A DNA stretch of 64,000 nt from Streptomyces filamentosus (lineage in GTDB: Bacteria > Actinomycetota > Actinomycetes > Streptomycetales > Streptomycetaceae), in NCBI RefSeq assembly GCF_014654895.1, contig NZ_BNBE01000001.1, forward strand, positions 4,114,501 to 4,178,500. Reading direction: 5' to 3'. This document shows, piece after piece, positions 31,430 through 39,652 of this stretch. Under the pieces are notes generated by a model, which was given only the letters and a program-made list of their open reading frames with translations, did no database searches and was not told the DNA's origin. Position 1 is the first letter of the stretch. The number at the start of each line of letters is the position of its first letter. A program made the translations under genes and the position numbers.

Positions 31430-32449
31430 ATGACCGCTCTGCCCGCCACCAGCCGCGAATGGCACCTCGTCGCCCGCCCGAACGGCTGGCCCGCCCCCAC
31501 CGACTTCGCCCTCCGCGAGGTCCCGGTCGAGGCGCCCGCCGAAGGCCGGATCCTGGTGCGGAACCTCCACTTCTCGGTCGACCCGTACATGCGCGGCCGG
31601 ATGAACGACGTGAAGTCCTACGTCCCGCCGTTCAAGCTCGACCACCCGATGGACGGCGGCGCGGTCGGCGTCGTCGTCGCGTCGAACGCGGAGGGCTTCG
31701 CCGAGGGCGACCACGTCCTGCACGGCCTCGGCTGGCGTGAGTACGCCGCCGTGCCCGCCCAGCACGCCACCAAGGTGGACCCGGAGCTCGCCCCGCTCTC
31801 CACGTACCTCGGCGTGCTCGGCATGACCGGCCTCACCGCCTACGCGGGCCTCTTCGAGACCGCCTCTTTCAAGGAGGGCGACGCCGTCTTCGTCTCCGGC
31901 GCGGCCGGCGCGGTCGGCAGCCAGGTCGGCCAGCTCGCCAGGCTGAAGGGCGCCTCCCGCGTCATCGGCTCGGCCGGCTCCGACGAGAAGGTGAAGTGGC
32001 TGGTCGAGGAGCTCGGCTTCGACGCCGCCTTCAACTACAAGAACGGCCCCGTCCGCGACCAGCTCCGCGAGGCCGCCCCGGACGGCATCGACGTCTACTT
32101 CGACAACGTGGGCGGCGACCACCTGGAGGCCGCGATCTCCTCGCTCAACGTGCACGGCCGCGCCGCCATCTGCGGCATGATCGCGCAGTACAACGAGACG
32201 GAGCCGGTCCCCGGCCCGCGCAACATGGCGCTGATCATCGGCAAGCGGCTCCGCCTCCAGGGCGTCCTGGTCGGCGACCACTACGGCCTCCAGCAGAAGT
32301 TCGTCGAGGAGGTCGGCGGCTGGCTGCGCTCCGGCGAGCTGAAGTACCGCGAGACCTTCGCCGAGGGCATCGAGAGCGGCGTGGACGCCTTCCTCGGTCT
32401 GCTCCGCGGCGACAACACCGGAAAGATGATCGTCTCGCTGGACCGGTAG
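31430..32449 (+). CDS. NADP-dependent oxidoreductase (zinc-free MDR family, curcumin/leukotriene reductase type)
   Basis: The protein has 339 residues; ATG 31430 has GGAGGT 7 nt upstream. It belongs to the medium-chain dehydrogenase/reductase group without zinc ligands. Signatures include VDPYMRGRMND (about 43-53), the Rossmann SGAAGAVGSQVGQLARLKG (about 154-172) and FDNVGGDHLEAAI. Members reduce the C=C bond of alpha,beta-unsaturated aldehydes and ketones with NADPH, which detoxifies lipid-peroxidation products. That suits its position before an ohr gene, 64 nt downstream on the same strand. Its true substrate is not known. Confidence 0.9.
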   Translation: MTALPATSREWHLVARPNGWPAPTDFALREVPVEAPAEGRILVRNLHFSVDPYMRGRMNDVKSYVPPFKLDHPMDGGAVGVVVASNAEGFAEGDHVLHGLGWREYAAVPAQHATKVDPELAPLSTYLGVLGMTGLTAYAGLFETASFKEGDAVFVSGAAGAVGSQVGQLARLKGASRVIGSAGSDEKVKWLVEELGFDAAFNYKNGPVRDQLREAAPDGIDVYFDNVGGDHLEAAISSLNVHGRAAICGMIAQYNETEPVPGPRNMALIIGKRLRLQGVLVGDHYGLQQKFVEEVGGWLRSGELKYRETFAEGIESGVDAFLGLLRGDNTGKMIVSLDR

Positions 32450-32513
32450 GCTTCCCCCAGCCGTCGCGATCGTGGGCGCGAGTCGAGACGGGAAGAAGAA
32501 AGCGGAAACCAGC

Positions 32514-32936
32514 ATGTCCATCCAGCACTCCGAGGTTCTCTACACCGCCGTCGCCACCGCGGAGAACGGCCGTGACGGCCGCGTCGCCACGGACGACGGC
32601 AAGCTCGACGTCGTCGTCAACCCGCCCAAGGCCATGGGCGGCTCCGGCGAGGGCACCAACCCCGAGCAGCTCTTCGCGGCCGGCTACAGCGCCTGCTTCC
32701 AGGGCGCCCTCGGCGTCGTCGCGCGGAACGAGAACGCGGACATCTCCGGCTCGACGGTCACCGCCGAGGTCGGCATCGGCAAGAACGATGACGGCTTCGG
32801 CATCATCGTCAAGATCTCGGCCTCCATCCCGAACGTGGACGCCGAGACCGCCAAGAGCCTGATCGAGAAGGCCCACCAGGTCTGCCCGTACTCCAAGGCG
32901 ACCCGCGGCAACATCACGGTCGAGCTCGCCGTCTGA
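32514..32936 (+). CDS. ohr: organic hydroperoxide resistance protein, second paralog (Ohr/OsmC)
   Basis: The protein has 140 residues. It has the same family signatures as the copy at 17020: GTNPEQLFAAGYSACF (Cys61) and VCPYSKATRGN (Cys124). It reduces organic hydroperoxides. It lies downstream of the oxidoreductase and is followed by a strong terminator. The presence of a second ohr near SCO2400 and fab genes corresponds to ohrA of S. coelicolor (SCO2396), while the copy beside ohrR corresponds to ohrB. The two proteins differ in the strand after the first Cys, so they are old paralogs rather than a recent duplication. Confidence 0.95.
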   Translation: MSIQHSEVLYTAVATAENGRDGRVATDDGKLDVVVNPPKAMGGSGEGTNPEQLFAAGYSACFQGALGVVARNENADISGSTVTAEVGIGKNDDGFGIIVKISASIPNVDAETAKSLIEKAHQVCPYSKATRGNITVELAV

Positions 32937-32955
32937 GCCACGCCGGACGCACGGC

Positions 32956-32995
32956 GTGCGGGCCGCACCCCCACCGACCGGGGTGCGGCCCGCAC
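32956..32995 (+). terminator. terminator hairpin after ohr
   Basis: GTGCGGGCCGCACCCC (32956-32971) and GGGGTGCGGCCCGCAC (32980-32995) form a perfect 16-bp stem with an 8-nt loop, starting 20 nt after the ohr stop. Confidence 0.8.
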
Positions 32996-33024
32996 GTGCG
33001 TGCGGACCGGGCGATCTGTCCCGA

Positions 33025-33030
33025 TAGGCT
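33025..33030 (+). promoter_or_regulatory. -10 element TAGGCT of the EI24 gene, leaderless type
   Basis: TAGGCT is followed by GCCCGC and the ATG at 33037. No ribosome-binding site is present. It lies directly after the ohr terminator, so the EI24 gene has its own promoter. Confidence 0.45.
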
Positions 33031-33036
33031 GCCCGC

Positions 33037-33879
33037 ATGCGTGATTTCGGGGTGGGTTTCGGTCATCTGGTCCAGGGCCAGAAGTGGGTGGCGCAGCACG
33101 GACGCCGGTTCGGCTTCGGGCTGTTGCCCGGTCTGGTGGCGCTCGTCCTCTATGTCGCCGCGCTGGGCCTCCTCGCCTTCAACGCGACCGAGCTGGTGGC
33201 CTGGGCGACCCCCGTCGCCGACGACTGGTCCGACCTGTGGCGGGACATCTTCCGCAACGCCATGACGGCCCTCCTCGTCGGCTTCGGCGTCTTCCTCGCC
33301 GTCGTCACCTTCACCGCCGTCACCCTCCTCATCGGCCAGCCCTTCTACGAGACCCTCTCCGAGGACGTCGACCGCAGCCAGGGCGGCGAGGTCCCCGAGT
33401 CCGGTCTGCCGCTCTGGCGCGAGCTGCTGATCTCCGCCCGCGACAGCCTGCGGGTGCTGCTCCGGGTCGCCTTCTACGCGGTGCTCCTCTTCGCCTGCGG
33501 CTTCATCCCCGTCGTCGGCCAGACCGTCGTCCCCGCCCTCGGCTTCTGCGTCTCCGGCTTCTTCCTCACCGAGGAGCTGACCGCCGTCGCCCTCCAGCGC
33601 CGGGGCGTGGAGCTCAAGGAGCGCCTGGCGCTGCTGCGCGGCCGGCGCGGGGCCGCCCTCGGCTTCGGCGTCCCGCTGGCCCTCGTCTTCGTCGTCCCCT
33701 TCGTGGCCGTCTTCCTGATGCCCGGCGCCGTCGCCGGCGCCACCCTCATGGCCCGCGACCTGCGCGGCGAGACGGGCGACGGGACCGGCGAAGAAAACGA
33801 TCAAGAACACGGCAACCTTTCCTCCCCGGGCGGCGACCAGGGGGTGCACCACATCCCCCACGGAGGAAGTCACCCATGA
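33037..33879 (+). CDS. EI24/CysZ-domain membrane protein
   Basis: The protein has 280 residues. It has the EI24 domain layout: GFGHLVQGQKWVAQHGRRF, then four hydrophobic segments (about 26-48, 70-100, 143-175, 205-228) and the conserved GQPFYETLSEDVD between them. The last 45 residues are polar. Members are integral cytoplasmic-membrane proteins; CysZ homologues move sulfate, but no sulfur genes are near and the function here is open. The stop codon overlaps the pectate lyase ATG (ATGA). The A/T-richer stretch inside the tail (about 33785-33830) may carry a separate promoter for that gene. Confidence 0.82.
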   Translation: MRDFGVGFGHLVQGQKWVAQHGRRFGFGLLPGLVALVLYVAALGLLAFNATELVAWATPVADDWSDLWRDIFRNAMTALLVGFGVFLAVVTFTAVTLLIGQPFYETLSEDVDRSQGGEVPESGLPLWRELLISARDSLRVLLRVAFYAVLLFACGFIPVVGQTVVPALGFCVSGFFLTEELTAVALQRRGVELKERLALLRGRRGAALGFGVPLALVFVVPFVAVFLMPGAVAGATLMARDLRGETGDGTGEENDQEHGNLSSPGGDQGVHHIPHGGSHP

Positions 33880-34706
33880 CGTCACACAAGCGCAGGACCG
33901 GCCGCCGCAGGGCACTCGTCGGCGGCCTGGCCGCCTTCGGGATCACCGCCGGCGCCCTCGTCGCGAGCGACCTGCTCGCCCCGGCGGGCGCGGCCCCCGC
34001 GGCCCCCGCCGCCGTCCCCGCCTGGCCCGCGGCCAAGGGGGACAGGCCGGTCCCCGCCACCATCGAGGTCTCCGGCACCTACGACGGCAGGCTCAGGCGC
34101 TTCTCCGGCACCGGCGACCTCGGCTCCGACGGCCAGGACGAGAACCAGCCGCCGCTCTTCGTCCTGGAGGACGGCGCCACCCTCAAGAACGTCGTGCTCG
34201 GCACCCCCGCCGCCGACGGCGTCCACTGCCTGGGCAGCTGCACCCTCCAGAACGTCTGGTGGGAGAACGTCGGCGAGGACGCCGCCACCTTCAAGGGCAC
34301 CTCGGCGAACGCCGTCCACACCGTCTACGGCGGCGGCGCCCGCGGCGCCTCCGACAAGGTCTTCCAGTTCAACGGCGCCGGCAAGCTCGTCGTCACCAAG
34401 TTCCAGGTCTCCGACTTCGGCAAGCTCGTCCGCTCCTGCGGCAACTGCAAGAAGCAGTACAAGCGCACCGTCGTCGTCAGCGACGTCGACATCACCGCCC
34501 CCGGCAAGTCGATCGTCGGCGTCAACGCCAACCACGGCGACACCGCCGCCCTCCGGAACGTCCGGATCCACGGCGACACCAAGAAGAAGATCAGGCCCTG
34601 CACCCGCTTCACCGGCAACAGCACCGGCAAGGAGCCCGTGGAGACCGGCACCGGCCCCGACGGCACCACCTGCCGCTACACGGCCTCCGACGTCTCGTAC
34701 GACTAG
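33876..34706 (+). CDS. secreted pectate lyase (PL3 type)
   Basis: The protein has 276 residues. ATG 33876 has GGAGGAAG 6 nt upstream. A Tat/Sec-like signal (KRRTGRRRALVGGLAAFGI, residues 5-23) ends near AGAAPAA. The mature ~220 residues form a short parallel beta-helix: PPLFVLEDGATLKNVVLG, VHCLGSCTLQNVWWENVGEDAATFKG, and KQYKRTVVVSDVDITAPGK. The Cys spacing and the ENVGEDA block are typical of PL3 lyases. The enzyme would cut polygalacturonate by calcium-dependent beta-elimination outside the cell, feeding on plant pectin. The 4-nt overlap with the EI24 gene is unusual for a secreted enzyme and probably coincidental. Confidence 0.88.
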   Translation: MTSHKRRTGRRRALVGGLAAFGITAGALVASDLLAPAGAAPAAPAAVPAWPAAKGDRPVPATIEVSGTYDGRLRRFSGTGDLGSDGQDENQPPLFVLEDGATLKNVVLGTPAADGVHCLGSCTLQNVWWENVGEDAATFKGTSANAVHTVYGGGARGASDKVFQFNGAGKLVVTKFQVSDFGKLVRSCGNCKKQYKRTVVVSDVDITAPGKSIVGVNANHGDTAALRNVRIHGDTKKKIRPCTRFTGNSTGKEPVETGTGPDGTTCRYTASDVSYD

Positions 34707-34733
34707 AGCGGTCCGCCGGGTCGGTCCGCCGGG

Positions 34734-35696
34734 TCAGTCCCCCAGGACCGGATGCAGTTCCGGTCGGGCGTCCCACCAGTCCTGGTGGAAGGCGTTGTTG
34801 GCGACGTTCGCCAGATAGGCCTCGGCCGCCGCCCGGTACAGCAGCTCCGCGTGCCGGGCGGAGACCGCGGAGCGGTTCCAGGCGAGGCGGATGCGGCCGG
34901 TGACCGGGTCGCCCTCCAGGGGGCGGAGGACCGTGCCCTCGGTGGGCGGGGCGGTCGGCTGGCTGAGGGAGATCGCGCGGCCCGAGGCGATCAGGTCGTA
35001 GTGGATCTTCCGGTCGGCGACCCGGTGCCGCAGGGCCGGGGTGAAACCGGCCCGTTCGCAGGCGGCGACGAGCGCCTCCGGCCCCCCGTCGTCGTCCTCC
35101 ACCAGCGTCATCCAGGACTCGTCCGCCAGCTCGGCCAGCGCGATCCGCTCCTTCGCCGCGAGCCGGTGCTCCGCCGAGAGCCGCACGCAGAACGGCTCCT
35201 TGGCCACCAGGGTGCGGGCCGTCGTCCCCTGCGGCAGCGGCACCTCGTGGTCGTTGACCTCGCCGTACAGCACCGCGTCGTACCGGCCCGCGCCGAGCTG
35301 CCGGGTCAGCGTCGTCGCGGACTGCTCCACGGTCACCGAGATCTCCCGGCCCGCGACGACCTGGTCGAGCCGCCCCAGCAGCTTGTCGACGAGGACGAGC
35401 AGGATGCAGCCGAGCCGCAGCGGGGTGTCCGGGTCGACGGCCCGCGCCCCGGCCGCCAGGGCGTCCATCTCGCCGAGCACCAGCCGGGCCTTGGAGAGGA
35501 CGAACTCGCCCAGCGGAGTGGGCTCCACACCGTGCCGGCCGCGCAGGAAGAGCTCCCCGCCGGCGACCCGCTCGATCCGCTTCAGCTGGGCCGAGAGCGC
35601 CGGCTGCGAGACGCCGAGCCGGAGTGCCGCCCGGCCCAGACTGCCCGCCTCCGCTATCCGGCAGACGGCTTCCAGATGCCTCAACTCCAGCTGCAT
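34734..35696 (-). CDS. LysR-family regulator divergent from metalloprotease
   Basis: The protein has 320 residues, starting at ATG 35696. The N-terminal winged HTH is LRHLEAVCRIAEAGSLGRAALRLGVSQPALSAQLKRIE (5-42), followed by a periplasmic-binding-type effector domain (about 90-290). It is divergent from an M4 metalloprotease, with a LysR-type inverted repeat between them. The layout is that of the mprR/snpR regulators, which activate the divergent secreted metalloprotease gene in S. lividans and S. coelicolor. The activating ligand is unknown. Confidence 0.88.
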   Translation of the reverse strand: MQLELRHLEAVCRIAEAGSLGRAALRLGVSQPALSAQLKRIERVAGGELFLRGRHGVEPTPLGEFVLSKARLVLGEMDALAAGARAVDPDTPLRLGCILLVLVDKLLGRLDQVVAGREISVTVEQSATTLTRQLGAGRYDAVLYGEVNDHEVPLPQGTTARTLVAKEPFCVRLSAEHRLAAKERIALAELADESWMTLVEDDDGGPEALVAACERAGFTPALRHRVADRKIHYDLIASGRAISLSQPTAPPTEGTVLRPLEGDPVTGRIRLAWNRSAVSARHAELLYRAAAEAYLANVANNAFHQDWWDARPELHPVLGD

Positions 35697-35729
35697 CTCA
35701 GCAGCGTACGCAGCGCCGCGCGACCGCAC

Positions 35730-35747
35730 CATAACCCGCGTCTTATG
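35730..35747. promoter_or_regulatory. LysR-type binding site
   Basis: CATAA-N8-TTATG is an inverted repeat containing the T-N11-A pattern of LysR boxes, located 34 nt before the LysR gene start and about 87 nt before the protease start. Confidence 0.6.
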
Positions 35748-35833
35748 CCGGATGAGATGTCCCGAACCAGTCATGTCCACGCCCATACTCGGCGCGACGA
35801 TCCGTCTCCCCCACCCTTGAACGGAGCACGACG

Positions 35834-38026
35834 TTGCACCCCACCAGACTCACGGCGGCCGTGGCCGCCCTGGCCCTCTCCGCGAGCCTCGCCACCGCCC
35901 TCGCCGGGACCGCCGCCGCCGCTCCCCAGGCGCAGCCGGTCCCGCCGGGCCACGGCAAGTCCCTGGCGCTCGCCGCCGCGGACACCGCCGCCGCCAGCGG
36001 CCTCGACGAGCTGCGGCACGGCGCCGACGAGGACCTCGTCCGGACGTCCGTCACCCCCTGGGCGAACGGCCTCTACTACGCCGCCTACCAGCGGACGTAC
36101 AAGGGCCTCCCGGTCCACGGCGGCGGCGACGCCGTCGTGCTCACCGACTCCGCGGGGAAGGTCCGCGACGTCACCGGCTCCGCCGCCCCGGCCATCTCGG
36201 TCCCCACGACCGCGAAGGTCACCGCGGCCGCGGCCCTCGCCACCGCGCGCGGCCAACTGGCCGCCGTGGAGAGCGCGGACGCCCCCGAGCTGACCGTGCT
36301 CCTCAAGGACGGCAAGCCCGTCCTCGCCTGGCACACCCTGGTCGTCGGCCGCACCGCGAAGGGCCTGCCCAGCTCCCTCGACACCTACGTCGACGCCCGC
36401 ACCGGCAAGGTCGCCCGGGCCACCGACAAGGTGATGCACGCCGAGGGCCGCGGCTACCACAACGGCAACGTCACCATCGACACCGCCGCCTCCTCGATGA
36501 CCGACACCAGCCGCGGCGGCTTCAAGTGCGGCGGCCAGAACGGCAGCGCGTACACCGGCTCCTCCCCGTGGGGCAACAACGGCGCCAACGACCTGGTGAC
36601 CGCCTGCGTCGACATCATGTACGCGGCGCAGAAGGAACACTCCATGCTCAAGGAGTGGTTCGGCTACAACGGCCAGAACGGCCAGGGCGGCATGGTCCCG
36701 GCCCGCGCCGGCCTCTCCGAGGTCAACGCCTACTACGACGGCACGAAGACGACCTACGGGCGGGCCCAGACCGGCTCGAACCAGCTCACCGGCATCGACG
36801 TCGTCGCCCACGAGTACGGCCACGAGATCTTCGACCGCACCCCGGGCTCCGCCGGCTCGTCCAACGAGAACGGCGGCATGAACGAGTCGACCGGCGACAT
36901 CTTCGGCGCGCTCACCGAGCACTACGCCAACAACCCGAACGACACCCCGGACTACACGGTCGGCGAGAAGGTCAACTTCTTCGGCGACGGCAAGCCGATC
37001 CGGAACATGTACAACCCCTCGCTGGTCGGCGGCGACCCCAACTGCTACCCCCAGCTGACCTCCGGCACCGAGGTCCACGCCGCGGCCGGCCCGCAGAACC
37101 ACTGGTTCTACCTGCTCGCCGAGGGCTCCAACCCGGGCGGCGGCAAGCCCTCCAGCCCCATATGTTCCGGCGGCCCGTCCTCCGTGACCGGCATCGGCAT
37201 CCAGAAGGCCGGAAAGATCTTCATGGGCGCCCTGCTGATGAAGACCTCCTCCTGGAACCACCCCGCGGCCCGCCGCGCCACCCTCACCTCCGCGAAGAAC
37301 ACCTACGGCTCCGCCGAGTGCAACGCGGTGAAGGCGGCCTGGAACGCGGTCGGCGTCCCCGCCCAGTCCGGCGAGACCGACTGCGGCGGCACCTCCACCC
37401 CGGACTTCACGCTCTCCCTGAACCCGTCCTCGGGCTCGGTCCAGCCGGGCGGCTCGGTCACCTCGACCGTCGCCACCAGCACCACCGGCGGCAGCGCGCA
37501 GACCGTGCAGCTCTCCGCGAGCGGCGCCCCGAGCGGCGTCACCGTCTCCTTCAGCCCCTCCTCGGTGACCTCCGGCGGCTCCTCGACGATGACCGTCCAG
37601 GTCGCCGCGGGCACCGCGAACGGCACGTACCCGATCACCGTCACCGGTACGGGCTCCGCCACGCACACCGTCACCTACCAGCTGGCGGTCGGCACCACCG
37701 TCCCGGAGCCCACGGGCTGCGACGCCACCGAGTACACCTACCAGGGCAGCCTGACCTCCGGGCAGGCCGCGGTCCAGCCGAACGGCTCGTACTACTACTC
37801 GGCGACGGCCGGCACCCACGTCGGCTGCCTGCGCGGCCCGGCCGGCACCGACTACGACCTCTACCTCCAGAAGTGGAACGGGTCGGCCTGGGCGGACGTG
37901 GCCGTCGGCGGCACCGCCGGCGCCGACGAGGACACCAGCTACTACGGCACCGCGGGCTACTACCGCTACGTCGTGCACGCCTACAGCGGCTCCGGCGCCT
38001 ACACGCTGGGCCTGAGCGCCCCGTAA
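35834..38026 (+). CDS. secreted M4 (thermolysin-family) metalloprotease with C-terminal domains
   Basis: The protein has 730 residues. The TTG at 35834 is taken as start because it begins the signal peptide (about 1-29) and follows ACGGAG. An FTP/PepSY propeptide (about 30-205) precedes the peptidase. The zinc motif is HEYGH (326-330) with the third ligand Glu351 in NESTGD; the family form is HExxH plus GxxNExxSD-like, here with Thr. After the peptidase (to ~530) come a Ser/Gly-rich Ig-like domain (about 533-630) and a pre-peptidase-C-type domain (about 640-730). These are probably removed or used for attachment. It digests external protein and is probably activated by the adjacent LysR. Confidence 0.9.
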   Translation: MHPTRLTAAVAALALSASLATALAGTAAAAPQAQPVPPGHGKSLALAAADTAAASGLDELRHGADEDLVRTSVTPWANGLYYAAYQRTYKGLPVHGGGDAVVLTDSAGKVRDVTGSAAPAISVPTTAKVTAAAALATARGQLAAVESADAPELTVLLKDGKPVLAWHTLVVGRTAKGLPSSLDTYVDARTGKVARATDKVMHAEGRGYHNGNVTIDTAASSMTDTSRGGFKCGGQNGSAYTGSSPWGNNGANDLVTACVDIMYAAQKEHSMLKEWFGYNGQNGQGGMVPARAGLSEVNAYYDGTKTTYGRAQTGSNQLTGIDVVAHEYGHEIFDRTPGSAGSSNENGGMNESTGDIFGALTEHYANNPNDTPDYTVGEKVNFFGDGKPIRNMYNPSLVGGDPNCYPQLTSGTEVHAAAGPQNHWFYLLAEGSNPGGGKPSSPICSGGPSSVTGIGIQKAGKIFMGALLMKTSSWNHPAARRATLTSAKNTYGSAECNAVKAAWNAVGVPAQSGETDCGGTSTPDFTLSLNPSSGSVQPGGSVTSTVATSTTGGSAQTVQLSASGAPSGVTVSFSPSSVTSGGSSTMTVQVAAGTANGTYPITVTGTGSATHTVTYQLAVGTTVPEPTGCDATEYTYQGSLTSGQAAVQPNGSYYYSATAGTHVGCLRGPAGTDYDLYLQKWNGSAWADVAVGGTAGADEDTSYYGTAGYYRYVVHAYSGSGAYTLGLSAP

Positions 38027-38077
38027 CGGGCGAAGAGCACCCGGGGGCGGGGCCCTGACCCCCGTCCCCGGGCGGGC

Positions 38078-38115
38078 GGGCCGTGCGGGGGACCGGGGGT
38101 TCCGCCGCACGGCCC
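38078..38115 (+). terminator. terminator hairpin after M4 protease
   Basis: GGGCCGTGCGG (38078-38088) pairs with CCGCACGGCCC (38105-38115), a perfect 11-bp stem with a 16-nt loop. It lies between the protease and the convergent nitrilase-type gene, so it can serve both. Confidence 0.65.
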
Positions 38116-38180
38116 CCCGGGCCGGGCCGCCTCGTCCCGGGCGGTCCGGCCCTTTCCCGTACCCCCGGCTCCCGCCGGGC

Positions 38181-38897
38181 TCAGCCCGCCTCGGCCAGGA
38201 CGAAGCCCGGCTCCCGGGGGCCGGCGGCGGCGAGAACCCCTCCGTCGGGGCCCCAGATCCCGGACCGGCCGCCGCCCTCGCCGGCCTCGCTCGGCCCGAG
38301 GGAGTTGCCGAGCACCACGAAGAGGCCGAAGTCCCGGGCCCGCACCGGGTAGACGGTCTCGAAGGAGTCGTTGCCGTCCTCCAGCATCGAGCTGGCCAGG
38401 TAGACCGCGCAGCCGTCGGCGGCGGCCCGCCCGGCGAGCTCCGGGAAGCGGTTGTCGTAGCAGGTGGCGAGCGCGAACCGCACCCCGTCGAGCGTGAACC
38501 GCCCGTCCTCGGTGCCCGCCGTGAAGGTGTCCTGCTCGGGGCCGTGGAAGAGGTGCCGCTTGTCGTAGCGGGCGAGCGTCGCGCCGTCCGGGCCGATCAC
38601 CAGCGAAGCCAGGCCGGGGAGCGGACCCCCGCCCCGCACCGGCCCGTTGACCACCGCGGCCGTCCCCGCCGCCCGGCAGGCCGCCCGCAGCGGCGCGAGC
38701 CGGGGGTCGTCCTCGGCCAGGACCAGCGACGGGTCCTGCCGGATCAGGGCCGGCTCGTAGCCGGTGAGCGACAGCTCCGCGAAGACGACGAGCCGGGCCC
38801 CGGCGGCCCCGGCCTCCCGGACCGTCCCGGCGATCGTGCGGACATTGGCCTCGACGTCCCCGGCGACCGGGGCGAACTGGGCGGCGGCGATCAGCAT
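38181..38897 (-). CDS. carbon-nitrogen hydrolase (nitrilase superfamily amidase)
   Basis: The protein has 238 residues, slightly short for the family. The triad positions are visible: Glu in LVVFAELSLTGYE (about residue 41), Lys in LARYDKRHLFHGPE (about 113), and Cys in FALATCYDNRFPE (about 146). These enzymes hydrolyse non-peptide C-N bonds such as amides or carbamoyl groups. The substrate is not deducible. It starts 12 nt after the TetR gene and is probably in one operon with it. Confidence 0.88.
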   Translation of the reverse strand: MLIAAAQFAPVAGDVEANVRTIAGTVREAGAAGARLVVFAELSLTGYEPALIRQDPSLVLAEDDPRLAPLRAACRAAGTAAVVNGPVRGGGPLPGLASLVIGPDGATLARYDKRHLFHGPEQDTFTAGTEDGRFTLDGVRFALATCYDNRFPELAGRAAADGCAVYLASSMLEDGNDSFETVYPVRARDFGLFVVLGNSLGPSEAGEGGGRSGIWGPDGGVLAAAGPREPGFVLAEAG

Positions 38898-38909
38898 GGC
38901 CCCATGGTC

Positions 38910-39512
38910 TCAGTCCCGCCGCGGCCCGGGGGGAGGGGGCTGTGTCCCCTCGTCCCCGCGCAGCAGCCGGACGAAGTCCCGGAAGGCGCCGGGCATGTCG
39001 ACCGAGGACGGATCCAGGAGCCACTGGTACTGGAGGCCGTCCATCACGGCGGTGAGCAGCGGCGCCGCCCGCTCCGGGGTGAGCCCGCCCGGCAGCCGCT
39101 CGCCGAACTCCAGCCGCAGCACGTCCGCCATGTTGGCCCGCACCTGCGCGTACCGCTCGGTGAAGAAGGCCCGCGCCGGATGCCCGTCCGTGACGCTCTC
39201 GCCGAGCAGCGCCGAGAAGGTCTGGACGATCCCCGGCCGCATCGCGTTGTACTCGACCAGCGAGTCCAGCAGGTCGAGCCGCCAGCCCTCGCGGTCCCGG
39301 CCGCCGCTGGTGTCCCAGCGGTCGCGCTCCTCCAGGACGGCGACGAGCAGCGCCTCCTTGGTGGGGAAGTAGTGCAGCAGGCCCTGCTGGGTCAGCCCCA
39401 CGCGCTCGGCGACCGAGCCCAGCGTGGCGCCCCGGTAGCCGCGCTCGGCGATCACCTCCAGGGCGGCGCGCAGGATCTCCGCGCGGCGCTCCTCGCTCCT
39501 GGTCCGTGCCAT
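38910..39512 (-). CDS. TetR-family transcriptional regulator
   Basis: The protein has 200 residues, starting at ATG 39512. The HTH is RAEILRAALEVIAERGYRGATLGSVAERVGLTQQGLLHYFPTKEALL, within residues 10-57, followed by a helical ligand domain. It is divergent from the GH3 glucosidase and upstream of the nitrilase-type gene. A perfect inverted repeat in the divergent region (39585-39608) is the likely operator, giving auto-repression and control of the glucosidase. The inducer is unknown, perhaps a glucoside or sugar. Confidence 0.9.
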   Translation of the reverse strand: MARTRSEERRAEILRAALEVIAERGYRGATLGSVAERVGLTQQGLLHYFPTKEALLVAVLEERDRWDTSGGRDREGWRLDLLDSLVEYNAMRPGIVQTFSALLGESVTDGHPARAFFTERYAQVRANMADVLRLEFGERLPGGLTPERAAPLLTAVMDGLQYQWLLDPSSVDMPGAFRDFVRLLRGDEGTQPPPPGPRRD

Positions 39513-39584
39513 CGTCGGCCCCCTTTCCGCAGGTCCCCGTCCCGAGGACCGTACGCCATGGTGTATATAACGAAAAAGTAACAT

Positions 39585-39608
39585 CACCTACCGATCTACA
39601 GGTAGGTG
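39585..39608. promoter_or_regulatory. probable TetR operator
   Basis: CACCTACC-N8-GGTAGGTG has perfect 8-bp arms and lies between the TetR gene (start 39512) and the GH3 gene (start 39653). An A/T-rich stretch (GTGTATATAACGAAAAAG, about 39561-39578) beside it should contain the promoters. Confidence 0.65.
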
Positions 39609-39652
39609 TGCCCATCATGGCGGCACCAGCACTTCAACGCGGAGGTACGGAC

